DNA of 64,000 nucleotides from NCBI GenBank assembly GCA_030159075.1, contig BROG01000072.1, forward strand, positions 1,198,001 to 1,262,000, given 5' to 3'. Positions 23,576 to 36,232 of this stretch are shown here, piece after piece. Within the stretch, counting starts at the first letter, position 1; each line of letters begins with the position of its first letter. Under the pieces are notes generated by a model. The model was not told where the DNA came from. It searched no databases and saw nothing but the letters and a program-made list of their open reading frames with translations. Source of the stretch: Atrina japonica (Eukaryota; Mollusca; Bivalvia; Pterioida; Pinnidae). The position numbers and the translations under genes are program-made.

Positions 23576-23639
23576 GTTTTACAGTGGTACCTGACGGATT
23601 TTGCTATATGTTTAGATATATTATTTGGCCTTGTCTGAT

Positions 23640-23850
23640 ACCACTTTCTCTTTAGAAAATATTTTTAAAATATTGTTACTGATAAAGTCTAACTGACAGA
23701 AACGATCGTTTTGAGCATTGTAACTTCAGTAATATGTTTATAAATTGATATGTCAACTTATATATCTAAACCCGTGGAGCACGAATGACTTTATAATAAA
23801 TATTATAAACATAATACCAAAGCTATAATGCTCAACAATTACTTTTGATA
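23640..23850 (+). repeat. Decayed R2 (retrozyme-type) copies
   Basis: The plus strand at about 23679-23716 reads CTGATAA, AGTCTAACTGACAGAAACG, ATCG and TTTTGAGC: a hammerhead remnant with G8 mutated and the GUC triplet lost. A second fragment at 23803-23843 (ATTATAAACATAATACCAAAG) is in the opposite orientation. They lie just beyond the 3' end of the minus-strand R1/RT element. Confidence 0.75.
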
Positions 23851-23954
23851 AACAATATGAAATGTCGAGTAAGAACTAAATTACTCAGTCTATTATTTGT
23901 TTATTTATCTATTTTTGTTTACGTGTGCTAAATTTCTTTTTCAACATCTATAGA

Positions 23955-24950
23955 ATGAAAAAAATCTCAGATACCAAAGTATAAATCAATAGAATGTCCA
24001 GGACATAGATACAAATCCGGTAAAAATGGACAAACACGGATCTCTGGAAACCAAGAGGTGGGATCAGGTGCCATGGAGGAGTAAGCATCCCCTGTCGACC
24101 GGTCACACCCGCCGTGAGTCCACAGTCAAGTCCAATGAAACACGTGTATCCTCGTCACAATTGGTACAGACATCTCAACAACCGCCAACGAAAAGGCAAC
24201 TCAACATTTCACTTAGTGAAACAGAGAAGTCGCAAACAAGACTATTATACCGACCGTAAAATTTGCGGAACGTTGACATTAAACGCGGTTTTCGATATCC
24301 CTGTGTCAATGATTTGTCAGTGAGTAGTTTACCTCTGTATATGAAATATTCATATGTTGTACACGCCCTGGCATATCGGATCATTTGTGAAATATAAACT
24401 CCATATGCTGGTGACTGAGGGATATTACTACTTAAATGTGGAAAATTCACGATGGGAAAGCCGAAATCGTCGTGTTTGTCTTATGGCTTAGTTGCTAATT
24501 TCCCGTCTGTGTTTATATTAAGTAAAATGTCTAAGTATGAAGCGTGTGTGCTTGATTCTGTTGTATCTTTAATTTCTAGTTCGCTGGGATATATCGCATT
24601 GACATATGTATGAAAATTGTCATTATTAATTGACAAAACGTCGTCGATTTATCTAAATGTCAAATTAAAGGACACCAGTAAATTTTTTTTTTTTTTTTTT
24701 TTTTTTTTTGATTCAGCAGTTTCTGAATAAAGTCTGCTTCGTATGAATAAAGGAACAGGTCGGCCAATAAAGGAGCACAATGGGTTCCCATAGGAATGCC
24801 GACAGTTTGTTGAAAGACCACGTCTCCGAACATTACAAATATATTGTCTATTAGAAATTCCAGCATGTTTTTTATATCAACTTCAGTGTATTTATGTGTA
24901 GAATCAGAGTGGTGTTAGAAACAGTCAACGAAAATATTATATATTTAGAA
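23955..24950 (-). pseudogene. YIDD-type reverse transcriptase element (R1), 5'-truncated, decayed
   Basis: Minus strand from about 24950: HHSDSTHKYTEVDIKNMLEF, LIDNIFVMFGDVVFQQTVG, IPMGTHCAPLLADLFLYSYE (RT motif B region), a poly-A/poly-Lys expansion near 24686-24710, then the catalytic box reading stop-IDDVLSIN (TAA at 24649-24651 where the family has an aromatic residue before the two Asp codons at 24640-24645). Then come SYLDILL, NFPHLSSNIPQSPAYGVYIS, MIRYARACTTYE, LMSTFRKFYGR and VSLSEML, and the R1 3' tail down to 23955. The type resembles Penelope-like or other non-LTR RTs of aquatic invertebrates; the clade is not certain. Confidence 0.82.
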
Positions 24951-27245
<2,295 letters not shown>

Positions 27246-27259
27246 TGTTTGTGGTCTGT

Positions 27260-27400
27260 AGGGATGAAAGGTCTAAAGACAAGATGGGTCCAAAACCTAC
27301 AATATACACATTAAATGATTGCATATCGTATTACACAGAACGCAATTCAGCTATCTATGTTGCTTTTTCAGACAACGAAAGTGCATTTGATCGTATTTAG
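27260..27400 (+). pseudogene. LINE reverse transcriptase fragment
   Basis: Plus-strand reading TIYTLNDCISYYTERNSAI, YVAFSDNESAFDRI resembles the region around non-LTR RT motif A (YVAFLDxSKAFDRI). The catalytic Asp position reads Ser-Asp, and the frame stops at once after the motif. It is isolated, with no further domain on either side, and is a different LINE from the one at 35.6-40.5 kb. Confidence 0.65.
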
Positions 27401-27444
27401 CAAATTGGACTTTTATACAATTTGCATGATGACAATATCAGTGT

Positions 27445-27535
27445 TTGTCCAATGTTCACCAGACTGGTATAATTATGTTTCTTGGGCAACTTGAAGATTT
27501 TTACTTTGGTATCTGAGATTTTTATATGAATTAGG
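27445..27535 (+). repeat. Short R1 3'-end fragment
   Basis: Ends TTTTTACTTTGGTATCTGAG and ATTTTTATAT as in other R1 copies. The upstream part is too diverged to trace. Confidence 0.55.
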
Positions 27536-28382
27536 AATACGTGGAACAAACTTTGGCAAATTGTTAAAAATTCAAAGAAAATCAGGAAAGGGGTTTATCA
27601 GCAACTACTTAAGTGTATCCATAGAGTTGGTCAGGGGATAGTTTGTACATTGAAATCTTTATACACACGTTAAACTAAAACATAATGTTATAAAAATGTT
27701 ATTTTTCCTTTCAAAAGCATGAATATATTCCCAAGATAAGTATACAGGAGCAATTGAAAAACAAAAGAAATATGTATGCTGAAAATACATGTGTGAAATA
27801 ATGGAAATGTTTCACTCCCTCAGTGACTTGGGATTCAGTTTTTCGGATTGTTATGGTCAAGGGTCATATTACCTTCAGGTATGTATGCCTGTGGCACTTG
27901 GGTGGGACACAGCAAACTGAATTACCAAACGCTTGATCTAACACAATCTAAATGTCTTAGAAACATACAAGGATTTGACATGAACTCACCGTCAGTATCT
28001 ACATGTGAAACTTTGGAGTTATGAAACTTGTACACCTTATTGACAAATTTCGATAGCTCTTTTTAAAACGATGCATGGCAAACTCAGAATGTGTACAGAA
28101 AAAGTTGCCTAACCAGAATATTGTAATAATGATATTACATGGTATTTCAAGCTGCACTGAAATTTTCTGTCCAATTATCCATGCTGTTCCATGCATTTAT
28201 CACTATAGTTTTGGTTAATTCTTTATCTGTTTTATTAGCCTGAGGTCCTGACTCACTGATGCTAACGCTGTCTATCGACGAAGTAGGATTGGGCCAGGAA
28301 CCAAGGCTACTGTTTTAGAAAAAAACAGTTAACAATAAATCCGAACAGAAGTGGTATTAATGTGTCAATAAGTGACATGACT
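27536..28382. other. No supported gene
   Basis: AT-rich. The minus-strand frame at 27999-28196 shows no domain. Confidence 0.35.
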
Positions 28383-29384
28383 TAATGAGGCATTCGCTGT
28401 GTTTTTAAAACATTTTCCCCTTTTGTATGATTTGTGTATTGATATACAAATACAAAAGAGATATACACAGGTATAAACATTTTAAGTCCCTATAAATTTT
28501 GTGTAAATTGCTTCAGTGACCTGGGTTTTACGTTTTTTCACTTGCAATTGAAAAAGTCATCCTTATTATTTGTATATGAATACCATTTGTATATGAATAC
28601 CCGACCTTATTCTCACAAAATATATAGGAACACAAGATTGTATCCCACCTCCAGCAAAATACTCGGAATTTGATTTGTTTAGAAGAATACAAGATATTCT
28701 TCTATCAGGTTACCTATCCACCTGATACTAGTTTTGATATCACCCCTCACTGGTGACGTCACTCTCAGCAGACGAGAGATGTTAGCAAACTTGGCACGCA
28801 GCGAAGAAAATATAACGAAGGTTAGAAGAGCCGGCCTGGCTCAGTCGGTAGCGCGCTCAACACTTGATCGTAGGGTTCGAGTCGAGTCCAGCCTATGGCA
28901 GGTTAGTTTCCTATCTTTCATATGCGACAACAAAAACCGAGGTCCCTTGTCACAGTAGGTGTCGACACGTTAAAGAACCATCACTGCTCAATGGCCGTAA
29001 GCGTCGAGCGTAGGCCAAAATTTGAACCCCTTCACCGGCATTTGGTGACGTCTCCATATGAGTGAAAGATTCTTGAGTTGAACGTTAAAAACAACAAATA
29101 AGCAACGAAGGTTACAATTGAGCTGCATTCAAAACATACTTTAGGAGGCAACAAAAAGGCAGGCCATCTGTGGGATAAATCCGTTATATTGTGTTTCACA
29201 GAGATGATACAGAAATATATTGGGTCCATGAAAAAAATTGTATTGGGCTTTTTTTCATGGACCCAATGTTTTTCTATATCACCCCTGTAAAACACTATAT
29301 AACTAATAATGTACAATTAGTATAAAGTAAAACAAATCAAAATCATTTTGGGGGTAAACACTGTCAGCTAATGGCCCTTTAATA
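28383..29384. mobile_element. R3 MITE copy 2, interrupted by a SINE
   Basis: The left end GAGGCATTCGCTGTGTTTTT and right end CAGCTAATGGCCCTTTAA match R3 termini. The interior has CCCTATAAATTTTGTGTAAA and CACAAAATATATAGGAAC. The type B SINE at 28825-29103 sits inside. A further hairpin (TGGGTCCATGAAAAAAA / TTTTTTTCATGGACCCA) lies at 29219-29266. The total is longer than other R3 copies even without the SINE, so more may be inserted. Confidence 0.65.
28825..29103 (+). mobile_element. tRNA-derived SINE, type B, copy 1
   Basis: The head has A-box-like TGGCTCAGTCGGTAGCGCGC and a B-box-like GGTTCGAGTCGAGTCC carrying a short internal duplication. The body has TGTCACAGTAGGTGT, CACTGCTCAATGGCCGTAAG and GGCATTTGGTGACGTCTCC. 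The tail is CATATGAGTGAAAGATTC and GAGTTGAACGTTAAAAAC. A perfect 11-bp target duplication, AACGAAGGTTA, is at 28814-28824 and 29104-29114. Confidence 0.93.
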
Positions 29385-29908
29385 CGTTACAGTTCTATTT
29401 ATGATAGAATTTTTCAACATAGTTACATTCTGGGAATGTTACTACCGTGGGCCACAGCTGTAGAAACAAATAGGGTGTCTTTTTAAACTATGTACTATGG
29501 CAACGATAAATTGTAAATTTGGTTCGTGCATCAGTACGGTAAATGATATATTTGTAAAACATATTGTAATTGCCAATTTAAAGACATACATAATAAAGTG
29601 GATTTACTACCGGTAAATGAAAGCATACAATCATTGTATGACGATCATATCCTATTACGATTTATTATTGGTGGAATGTCTAGCCACAAAATTCGGTCGA
29701 TAATTACAAATGATGTTAATCGATAGTATATCATCAAGAAATGTGCAGAGTGTGTGTATGAAAAAGACATGCCTTACTACATTAGTATCATCGAACTTAC
29801 CTTTATTCACACCTGTGTTATTGTTACATAATACACATACTGATTTTAATTTGAAAACTTGAAAAATAGATTTAAGTGTTATTCCATATGCCAGTACATG
29901 ATACAACG
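29385..29908. other. No supported gene
   Basis: AT-rich, without recognisable content before the minisatellite. Confidence 0.35.
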
Positions 29909-30245
29909 AATATTAAAGGAATGCTGAACTTTGACACCGAATATTAAGGAATGCTGAACTTTAACACCGAATATTAAGGAATGCTGAACTTTGACACCGA
30001 ATATTAAGGAATGCTGAACTTTGACACCGAATATTAAGGAATGCTGAACTTTGACACCGAATATTAAAGGAATGCTGAGCTTTGACACCGAATATTAAAG
30101 GGATGCTGAACTTCGACAACGAATATTAAAGGAATGCTGAACTTTGACGCCGAATATTAAAGGAATGCTGAACTTTGACACCGAATATTAAAGGAATGCT
30201 GAACTTTGACACCGAATATTAAAGGAATGCTGAACTTTGACAACG
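29909..30245. repeat. Minisatellite, 11 units of 30/31 bp
   Basis: Unit AATATTAA(A)GGAATGCTGAAC then TTTGACACCG. Units 1 and 6-11 are 31 bp; units 2-5 are 30 bp because one A is missing, and only that block keeps a frame open (LIFGVKVQHS repeated on the minus strand). Total 337 bp. There are no spacers, so it is not a CRISPR array. Confidence 0.97.
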
Positions 30246-30904
30246 ACAATCGACAATCGAATACTTCTATATATAATATGATGTAGACGACACAAATGAA
30301 AAGTGAAGACAATCTCTTTGTGAATTCGTTCATATTGAAAACTTAACTCAAGTATGGTTAATAGTTGTTCACCTTAATCTTCATTTTTTGGAGAAATAAA
30401 GACATTCGATTCAATTCAGTCCATAAATACATAACATAATACACATAAAATAAAAACATACAAAAGAAAACAACTGACAAATAATGAGTAGTTAGTAAAA
30501 TAATTTTATTTTGTATAAATATTGTACCTCAATGTATTTCGTAAGCATGATTTGTCAAAGTTTGAATATGTTACATAAATATAAATGACTTTAAGAAAAT
30601 GTCCACTAATTTAACAAAAATTGAGTCATTCCAATGCAGAGGTTATTATTAAGACGCAACAAGTGATCTTCGTTACCATTAAGACCCAACCAATTATCTT
30701 AATTCTATTACAAACAGTTGCAAATTTAAATCTAGTGCGAAATCTACTAATAAACACAACATACTGGATTTAGGCGAAAGCGAAAAATAATTCGAATTCA
30801 ACGATTCATAGCAAGACAGCCATTATACAATTACTGACATTTAAGAAGGTCTTTATCAGAATTTGTCTACCTGAGAAAATACATATTAACCAAGCCGAGG
30901 GTTG
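30246..30904. other. No supported gene
   Basis: AT-rich. Two similar phrases, TTACCATTAAGACCCAACCA and TTATTATTAAGACGCAACAA, occur near 30650-30690. Confidence 0.35.
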
Positions 30905-31018
30905 ATGAATATAAAAAAAATTCAGATACCAAAGTATAAATCAATAGAATGTCCAGGACATAGATACAAATCCGGAAAAAATGGACAAACACGGACCTCT
31001 GGAAACCAAGAGGTCCTG
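30905..31018 (-). repeat. R1 3'-tail copy
   Basis: Well-preserved minus-strand copy: CAGATACCAAAGTATAAATC, AATGTCCAGGACATAG, AACACGGACCTCTGGAAACC and AAGAGGT. A second R1 copy in opposite orientation lies about 320 bp away. Confidence 0.9.
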
Positions 31019-31334
31019 ATTTTGACCGAACTAGAAGTCTGTAACTGGTTAATTGCCTTTTAAAAACTTTATTACTCAGAAACAGAAAAAAGAATGATTA
31101 TCAGAATATGTACCGGGTCAATAAACACGACTCAATTTTGACGTCAAACTTTATTGATTAAATATACTATATACGTTGGTCTTGAGTATTTGTTTTAGCC
31201 TATTTTGTAAAACTATAACTTTGGTTCATGATATCTATTATACCGTCTGTATATAGAACTATGTATTGTTTTTGTACTCCTCAAAATGGGGTTTGCCCAA
31301 TCAGAAAAAAATAAAATATTAAAAATAAAAAATA

Positions 31335-31465
31335 TGAAATGGCACCTGATCCCACCTCTTGGTTTCCAGAGGTCCGTGTTTGTCCATTTTTACCGGATTT
31401 GTATCTATGTCCTGGACATTCTATTGATTAATACTTTGGTATCTGAAATTTTTATATTTTTCCAA
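31335..31465 (+). repeat. R1 3'-tail copy
   Basis: Well-preserved plus-strand copy from ATGGCACCTGATCCCACCTC to TACTTTGGTATCTGAAATTT. It contains the stem-loop CCTCTTGGTTTCCAGAGG typical of R1. Confidence 0.9.
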
Positions 31466-33152
31466 TACAATCAAAACAAATGAATTAAGTGATAATAACT
31501 CTAATGGTCATTGCTATTTAAACTTCCGTGCTGTCGGTATAGAATTACTACATCAAGTATAAAACGATCTATTCATAAATATTTTATTTATTCATTCATC
31601 TAAAAGTTGGGATTAATTTAATGCTAGATGAGATGACATATTCAATTAAGAAATTGTGGAGTGGGTTCCGAGCGCCTTGTTGACCAGGATATATCGGAAA
31701 CATTAACTCCCCTTTATCAATTACATTATTAAATTTTATCAATAGATGAATTTTGTTTCAATGGCAGAGAACTTCTGTATTCATTTCAGTTCTGATTTGA
31801 ATATTTATACGTTCTAATTTTATTTGTTATTTTTTAACGCTTATGTATCGCGATTAAGCGATGGAAGGGTTTTTATGTTATCCTATTGGTGAGCACGTGT
31901 TTACGTGGTAAACTAAGCTACACGATCACTGCATTACACGACATTGCATAATTTTGGAGGATAATTATACACAAAATGCCCATTTAAATATAAAGGGAAT
32001 ATTCGCCAATTTTTATCACTAAAATAAAAATCTTCTTTATAAAAATTGGCAAACTGTGTGTGTATGTGTGTGTGGTGTGTGTGTGTGTGTGTGTTATTAT
32101 TATCTATTTCTCATAAAACAAGAAAAAGTAGTCCAAATAAATTGAAAAGCATTTCGATTGGCCGAGTGAAAATAACTCTTACATTGATTATGAATGGAGT
32201 GTTATTTTTCACTCTGTGTAATACAACACTTAACAAATTTACTTTCTTAATGCATAAAACCTTATATACCACAACCAAACATGTAACAAAAAAGATATTT
32301 CCATTTCCGTCTGTTAGAATACTCTTGCCTTCTTGGCTCACAGTATAACAATATTTGAAGCGCAGATCTAAACTTTTTTCTCAAACGCATCCTGACGATA
32401 AATTACATAATCTTCAAATAACAACTTAGTTTCTAGCATTGTGAATCCGATCCATGTCATTTCTCATTATGTGCCATGTGACATACATTTTACATCAAAA
32501 TAATGAGAACGCCTTAAATCAGAATTTACAATTTACCTCAATTTAGAAGACGACATTGTTAATTATTTTGTGATTTATTTCAATACCAATTTATATGGAA
32601 AGTAGAAATGTTTTACTCGGTCCTGAAACATCACGTCAATACTGTTTCAAAATATATCCCTAAAATATACATAAAACTTGTCAGAAATTTTAATCCATGG
32701 GTTTCGAAAGGGTAATCACAATTAATGATTATAAAATAGGAAATAAATCCTATCGAGTCTAGATTTCTTGAATTTGATTGTTGAATCAATACTACGTGAT
32801 AACATGCGTGTACCAAATGAAAAGCATGTCTCGCTCGGTAGATATGAATTACTTCTATGGTGGTTTTCAGTAAATACAGGAGTATTTCAACCAATTGAAC
32901 TGTTGTAATATGCCAATCTCAAATAAGTTGTTAATATCGCACATGCAGCAGAATTATTTCTTTCTCAATTCCTTCTTTTCTCAGCTCATAAATTGAGATG
33001 TGATGTAATTTGTTCACTGAAAAGATCCTCATTTTGAAATGTTCTAGATTTAAAGAATTTACTGTCCAGTGACAATTACGTTGCAAGCACCTATGGCAGT
33101 CTGATATTTCGCCGAGTTATGCTTACTGGTATATTAAATTAGTTGAAATAAC
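31466..33152. other. No supported gene; short (TG)n
   Basis: AT-rich. An imperfect (TG)n lies at 32055-32095. The opposed frames at 32046-32348 show no domain. No splice-site-supported exon was seen. Confidence 0.4.
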
Positions 33153-33221
33153 AAGAGGTCCATGGGCCACATCGCTCACCTGAACTATGTTGATATCTTA
33201 CAGTTAATATCTTACAAATAT

Positions 33222-33910
33222 GGGAAACTCACTGGGTGAAATGTTGAGTTGCCTCTTCGTTGGCTGTTGTTGAGTCGTCTGTATCAATTGTGAAGAGGGT
33301 TCATTCCTCACATATTTCATTTAGACTTGGCTGTAGACTCACGGCGGTTGTGTGACCGGTCGACAGGGGATGCTTATTCCTCCATGACACCTGATCCCAC
33401 CTCTTGGTTTCCAGAGGTCCGTGTTTGTCCATTTTTACCGAATTTGTATCTCTGTCCTGGGCCCGAAGTCACCAAATTTACTCAGTACTCAAGCTCAACT
33501 TTTATTTCATTATTTTGACTATAAAACTGTTGATAAAACTTTTGGATTTTAGTGATTCGGAAACATTTTATGATTTTTAATCATTTACATATAAATTTTT
33601 GCGACACACTTATGATTTTTCTGTAAAAACCGAATAAATACGTTGAGTACGGTACTCAAGACTTGAGTACGTACTCAAACATTTTTTTAATATTTCTGAA
33701 GTTTTCTTCAAATAAGCAATAATTTTTATCATTATTTACAATTGTATGCCATCAATATACAAACATGTCCAGTTACAGAATGAAGTTTGCATGTTTATAC
33801 CTTAAAATCGTGAAAAGTTAGTTGAGCTTGAGTACTGAGTAAATTTGGTGACTTCGGGCCCAGGACATCTTAAAGATGTATACTTTGGTATCTGAGATGT
33901 TTTATATTTA
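33222..33910 (+). mobile_element. R1 copy, itself split by a MITE
   Basis: Plus-strand R1 from GTGAAATGTTGAGTTGCC (the RT frame C-terminus) through GACCGGTCGACAGGGGATGC, CCAGAGGTCCGTGTTTG and TGTCCTGG at 33460. It then resumes after the MITE with ACATCTTAAAGATG and TATACTTTGGTATCTGAG to about 33910. Confidence 0.85.
33457..33864. mobile_element. MITE family M1, copy 1 (GAAGTCACCAAATTTACTC ends)
   Basis: About 44-bp near-perfect terminal inverted repeats: CCTGGGCCCGAAGTCACC, AAATTTACTCAGTACTCAAG at the left and the inverse at the right. The interior is AT-rich with a TTGAGTACGTACTCAA palindrome near 33663-33680. It inserted within a TCCTGGACAT stretch of an R1 repeat; the flanks suggest CC(A/T)GG at the site but the duplication length is not settled. 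Non-coding. Confidence 0.88.
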
Positions 33911-34323
33911 CAAATTATTTTAACACTCCTTAGGAGTGAAGGAGACTTAAAAATGAACAAAAATGACAACGCTGGAAAAGATGTCAAAAACATGTCAAAA
34001 ATTAGTTTGCCAATTTATTCCAAAGACACAAGATTGAATCATGCATCCATTCAAAATAACTCGGATGCAATTAGAAGATTTTTAAAGAGTGGTACCCCCG
34101 AGGCTTCTTTTGTCTCACCCTGGATCCACCCCTGAGCCAATCTGGTCGAAATGAACAAACTTGGTAAAAGACCTTGAGCAGTTGTTATAAAGTTTCATCA
34201 AAATCCCTTCAGCGGATTTGGAGAAGTCGAAAATGTGAAAAGTTTACGGACAGACGACGGACAAAATGCGATCAGAAAAACTCAGAAGAGCTAAAACGAT
34301 TAAAAAAAGACATCAAGACACTT

Positions 34324-35199
34324 TTAGGAACATATGGAAATATTTGAAGTTAAGAAGAAGACGAAAGGATTAATTCCGTGACTTAAAAGTAAGACACACT
34401 GAGATATATCAGCGAATGTTTTAATATCTGTACTGTACTCAGCTAGCACGATACAGTTGATAGAAACAAGAGGCAAGACGCCAATTACCTGTATAGTAAT
34501 AATGGTAACTACTGTAATTGAAAGGCGTCTTGTAAGATACACACTGGATAAAGACGCTCCTATTTTCCTTACCTTCAAAATGTGTAGCGTCACAAGTGGG
34601 ATCAAAACCACAAAAAGAAGATAAAATCCAATTATAAATTCCGTCAAAAATTGTTTTTCGTTTTGTATATATCCATACTCTACAAGATAAAGTTTGATAC
34701 CGTAAAGCGTTCCTAGAACAAAACTAAATCCCCAAGCAAGCAAAGAGTAATAAATTATTTTCTTACAATGTATACAGACAATACTCCGAAATGGATGAAC
34801 AATGAGGAAATACCTCACAACAGCCAAAACGATGATATGCATACAGGAGGAGTGTAAAGTTGTAAATCCCATACACGGTAGAATGACATTGGTCAGCAGG
34901 TTAACGTGGTCAAATCCGGACAGAAGTATTTCAACTTTTTCTACTTTGAACAATAGAAACCTGAAGATTATGGACAGTACATCTGTCATCGCTAGACACA
35001 TAATAACGTAGTAGGTCGGACTGTGCAGATTTTGATTCAGTTTGATAATAATGCAAGTTGCCAAATTTCCGAATAAACCAATACATGCAAGAATTGTTCC
35101 GATGATGAACACTACGAGGTATGTACCATTATTGAATTCCCAAAACTCTTGCTCTGTCGCATTCCTGTTTGTTATCCAAAAAGTATTATTACTCAACAT
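34324..35199 (-). CDS. Rhodopsin-class G protein-coupled receptor (GPCR 2), short C-terminus
   Basis: Single-exon frame of 291 residues from an ATG at 35197-35199. The N-terminus has candidate glycosylation sites (NNTF, NRNAT, NNGT). Seven hydrophobic segments: TM1 with GLFGNLATC, TM2 with CLAMTDV, TM3 ending VVRYFLIVHPFR, TM4, TM5, TM6 and TM7 with GINPFVFFL, an NPxxF variant of NPxxY. The acid of DRY is Val and there is no cysteine 25 residues before the Arg. The protein ends only about 11 residues after NPF, without the basic helix-8 tail seen in GPCR 1. The R4 repeat begins about 25-40 bp past the stop, so the tail may have been replaced. A plasma-membrane receptor with unknown ligand is expected; it may be a recent pseudogene or a truncated but working receptor. 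Confidence 0.85.
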   Translation of the reverse strand: MLSNNTFWITNRNATEQEFWEFNNGTYLVVFIIGTILACIGLFGNLATCIIIKLNQNLHSPTYYVIMCLAMTDVLSIIFRFLLFKVEKVEILLSGFDHVNLLTNVILPCMGFTTLHSSCMHIIVLAVVRYFLIVHPFRSIVCIHCKKIIYYSLLAWGFSFVLGTLYGIKLYLVEYGYIQNEKQFLTEFIIGFYLLFVVLIPLVTLHILKVRKIGASLSSVYLTRRLSITVVTIITIQVIGVLPLVSINCIVLAEYSTDIKTFADISQCVLLLSHGINPFVFFLTSNISICS

Positions 35200-35590
35200 G
35201 ATTGATAATGCAGTTAAACTCACAGATTTCAGATTACACAAGGATGCTTGGGTATCTTCTGCTATGCCACTGAGGACTCTGATTTTACTACGATTTTCTC
35301 ATACTTTTTTCTGAATACCTATGTACGTAAAGTTGGGTGTTATAACACAGACGTATTGAGCGTTTAACTTAAAACAACTGAATGAAAATATACCAACGCA
35401 ATTATTGTCAACTAAATGCCAAATCAATAATCCGGTTACAGCCACTTCGTTTTGTCACAAATGAAAAAGTAATTCGATATAATTAATATACACATATATA
35501 ACGATGCTACTCTTGAAGCTGCATTAGCGGCGGCTAGGGCGTGAATTTTTTTATTCAAAATAACCCCAGGTCATATATAAGACATATGGG
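35200..35590. other. 5' side of GPCR 2; one-ended inverted motif
   Basis: No gene. The block GAAGCTGCATTAGCGGCGGC, TAGGGCGTGAA at 35515-35548 recurs inverted at about 44205-44240. Confidence 0.4.
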
Positions 35591-36043
35591 GATGTACAGA
35601 TTAATCATTAACATGACGTGGTTAGCAGGATACACAATAAGCAGTCTCATTCTACAAACTTCTTAATATCAGCAATCAATTTGAAAAGTTTCAGTAGTAC
35701 AATGTTGTCTCTAGTTGTCATCCGATTAACAAACTTAAAGAAATTCGGATAAAACAGTGTAAAAAAGTACCAATACATAAAAGTCTACTGTCCGAGAAAT
35801 CATTACATACCATAAGTAATGGTATTCGTCGCCTAGTTCGTCTGTATTGCATAAATAACATTTCCTATCATTTCTTTCTACATAATTCCATCTGCCAATC
35901 TCAATAGGGAGGCGATAATTTGTTGTTCTAAAATGTTTTTATAATAATTAGGGATGTTACTTATTAAGCAATTTTCGAGGTTTAATTCTGGTTTTAGTAG
36001 TTTGTACAAAGAGCCTTTACCTGAAATCTCAATTGTGTGGGAC

Positions 36044-36232
36044 CATGTTTTCATTGGACTTGACTGTGGACTAACGGCGGGTGTGACCGGTCTACAGGGG
36101 ATGCTTACCCCTCCATGCCACCTCATTTCACCTCTTGGTTTCCAGAGGTCAGTGTTTGTCCATTTGTATCTATGTCCTGGACATTATATTGATTTATACT
36201 TTGGTATCCGAGGTTTTTTATATTTGTAAATA
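36044..36232 (+). repeat. R1 3'-tail copy inside the LINE
   Basis: Plus-strand copy from TTTCATTGGACTTGACTGTG through GGTGTGACCGG, GGGGATGCTTACCCCTCC, CCAGAGGTCAGTGTTTGTCC and ATGTCCTGGACA to TATACTTTGGTATCCGAGG. LINE coding sequence continues on both sides, which shows insertion after the LINE. Confidence 0.88.

Larger units (their letters stand above)
33153..34300 (+). mobile_element. Dispersed repeat R4, split by an R1 insertion
   Basis: The left end AACAAGAGGTCCATGGGCCA and CATCGCTCACCTGA, and the right part CTTGAGCAGTTGTTATAAAG, GTCGAAAATGTGAAAAGTTT, ACGGACAGACGACGGAC and ATGCGATCAGAAAAACTCAG, are the two ends of a repeat type common in bivalve genomes. The R1 copy (33222-33910) separates them. 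The right end lies within about 40 bp of the stop codon of GPCR 2. Confidence 0.7.

Noticed and set aside
23281..23638. Val/Leu-rich and Thr/Ala-rich frames
   Set aside because: Produced by a GTT/GCT repeat; open in several frames and on both strands.
28830..28900. tRNA gene
   Set aside because: A- and B-box-like motifs are present, but the head leads into a SINE body and tail with flanking target duplications; likewise at 37.52 and 3.1 kb.
29879..30088. Repeated LIFGVKVQHS peptide
   Set aside because: Open only because four units happen to be 30 bp; the frame collapses in the 31-bp units.
29909..30245. Regular 30/31-bp repeats resembling a CRISPR array
   Set aside because: Units are directly joined without spacers and the DNA is animal-like; it is a minisatellite.
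34802..35314. Plus-strand frames over GPCR 2
   Set aside because: Antisense shadows without a domain.
35878..36229. Opposed ~85-residue frames at 36.0 kb
   Set aside because: One is R1 plus LINE sequence read through, the other the R1 tail; neither is a gene.
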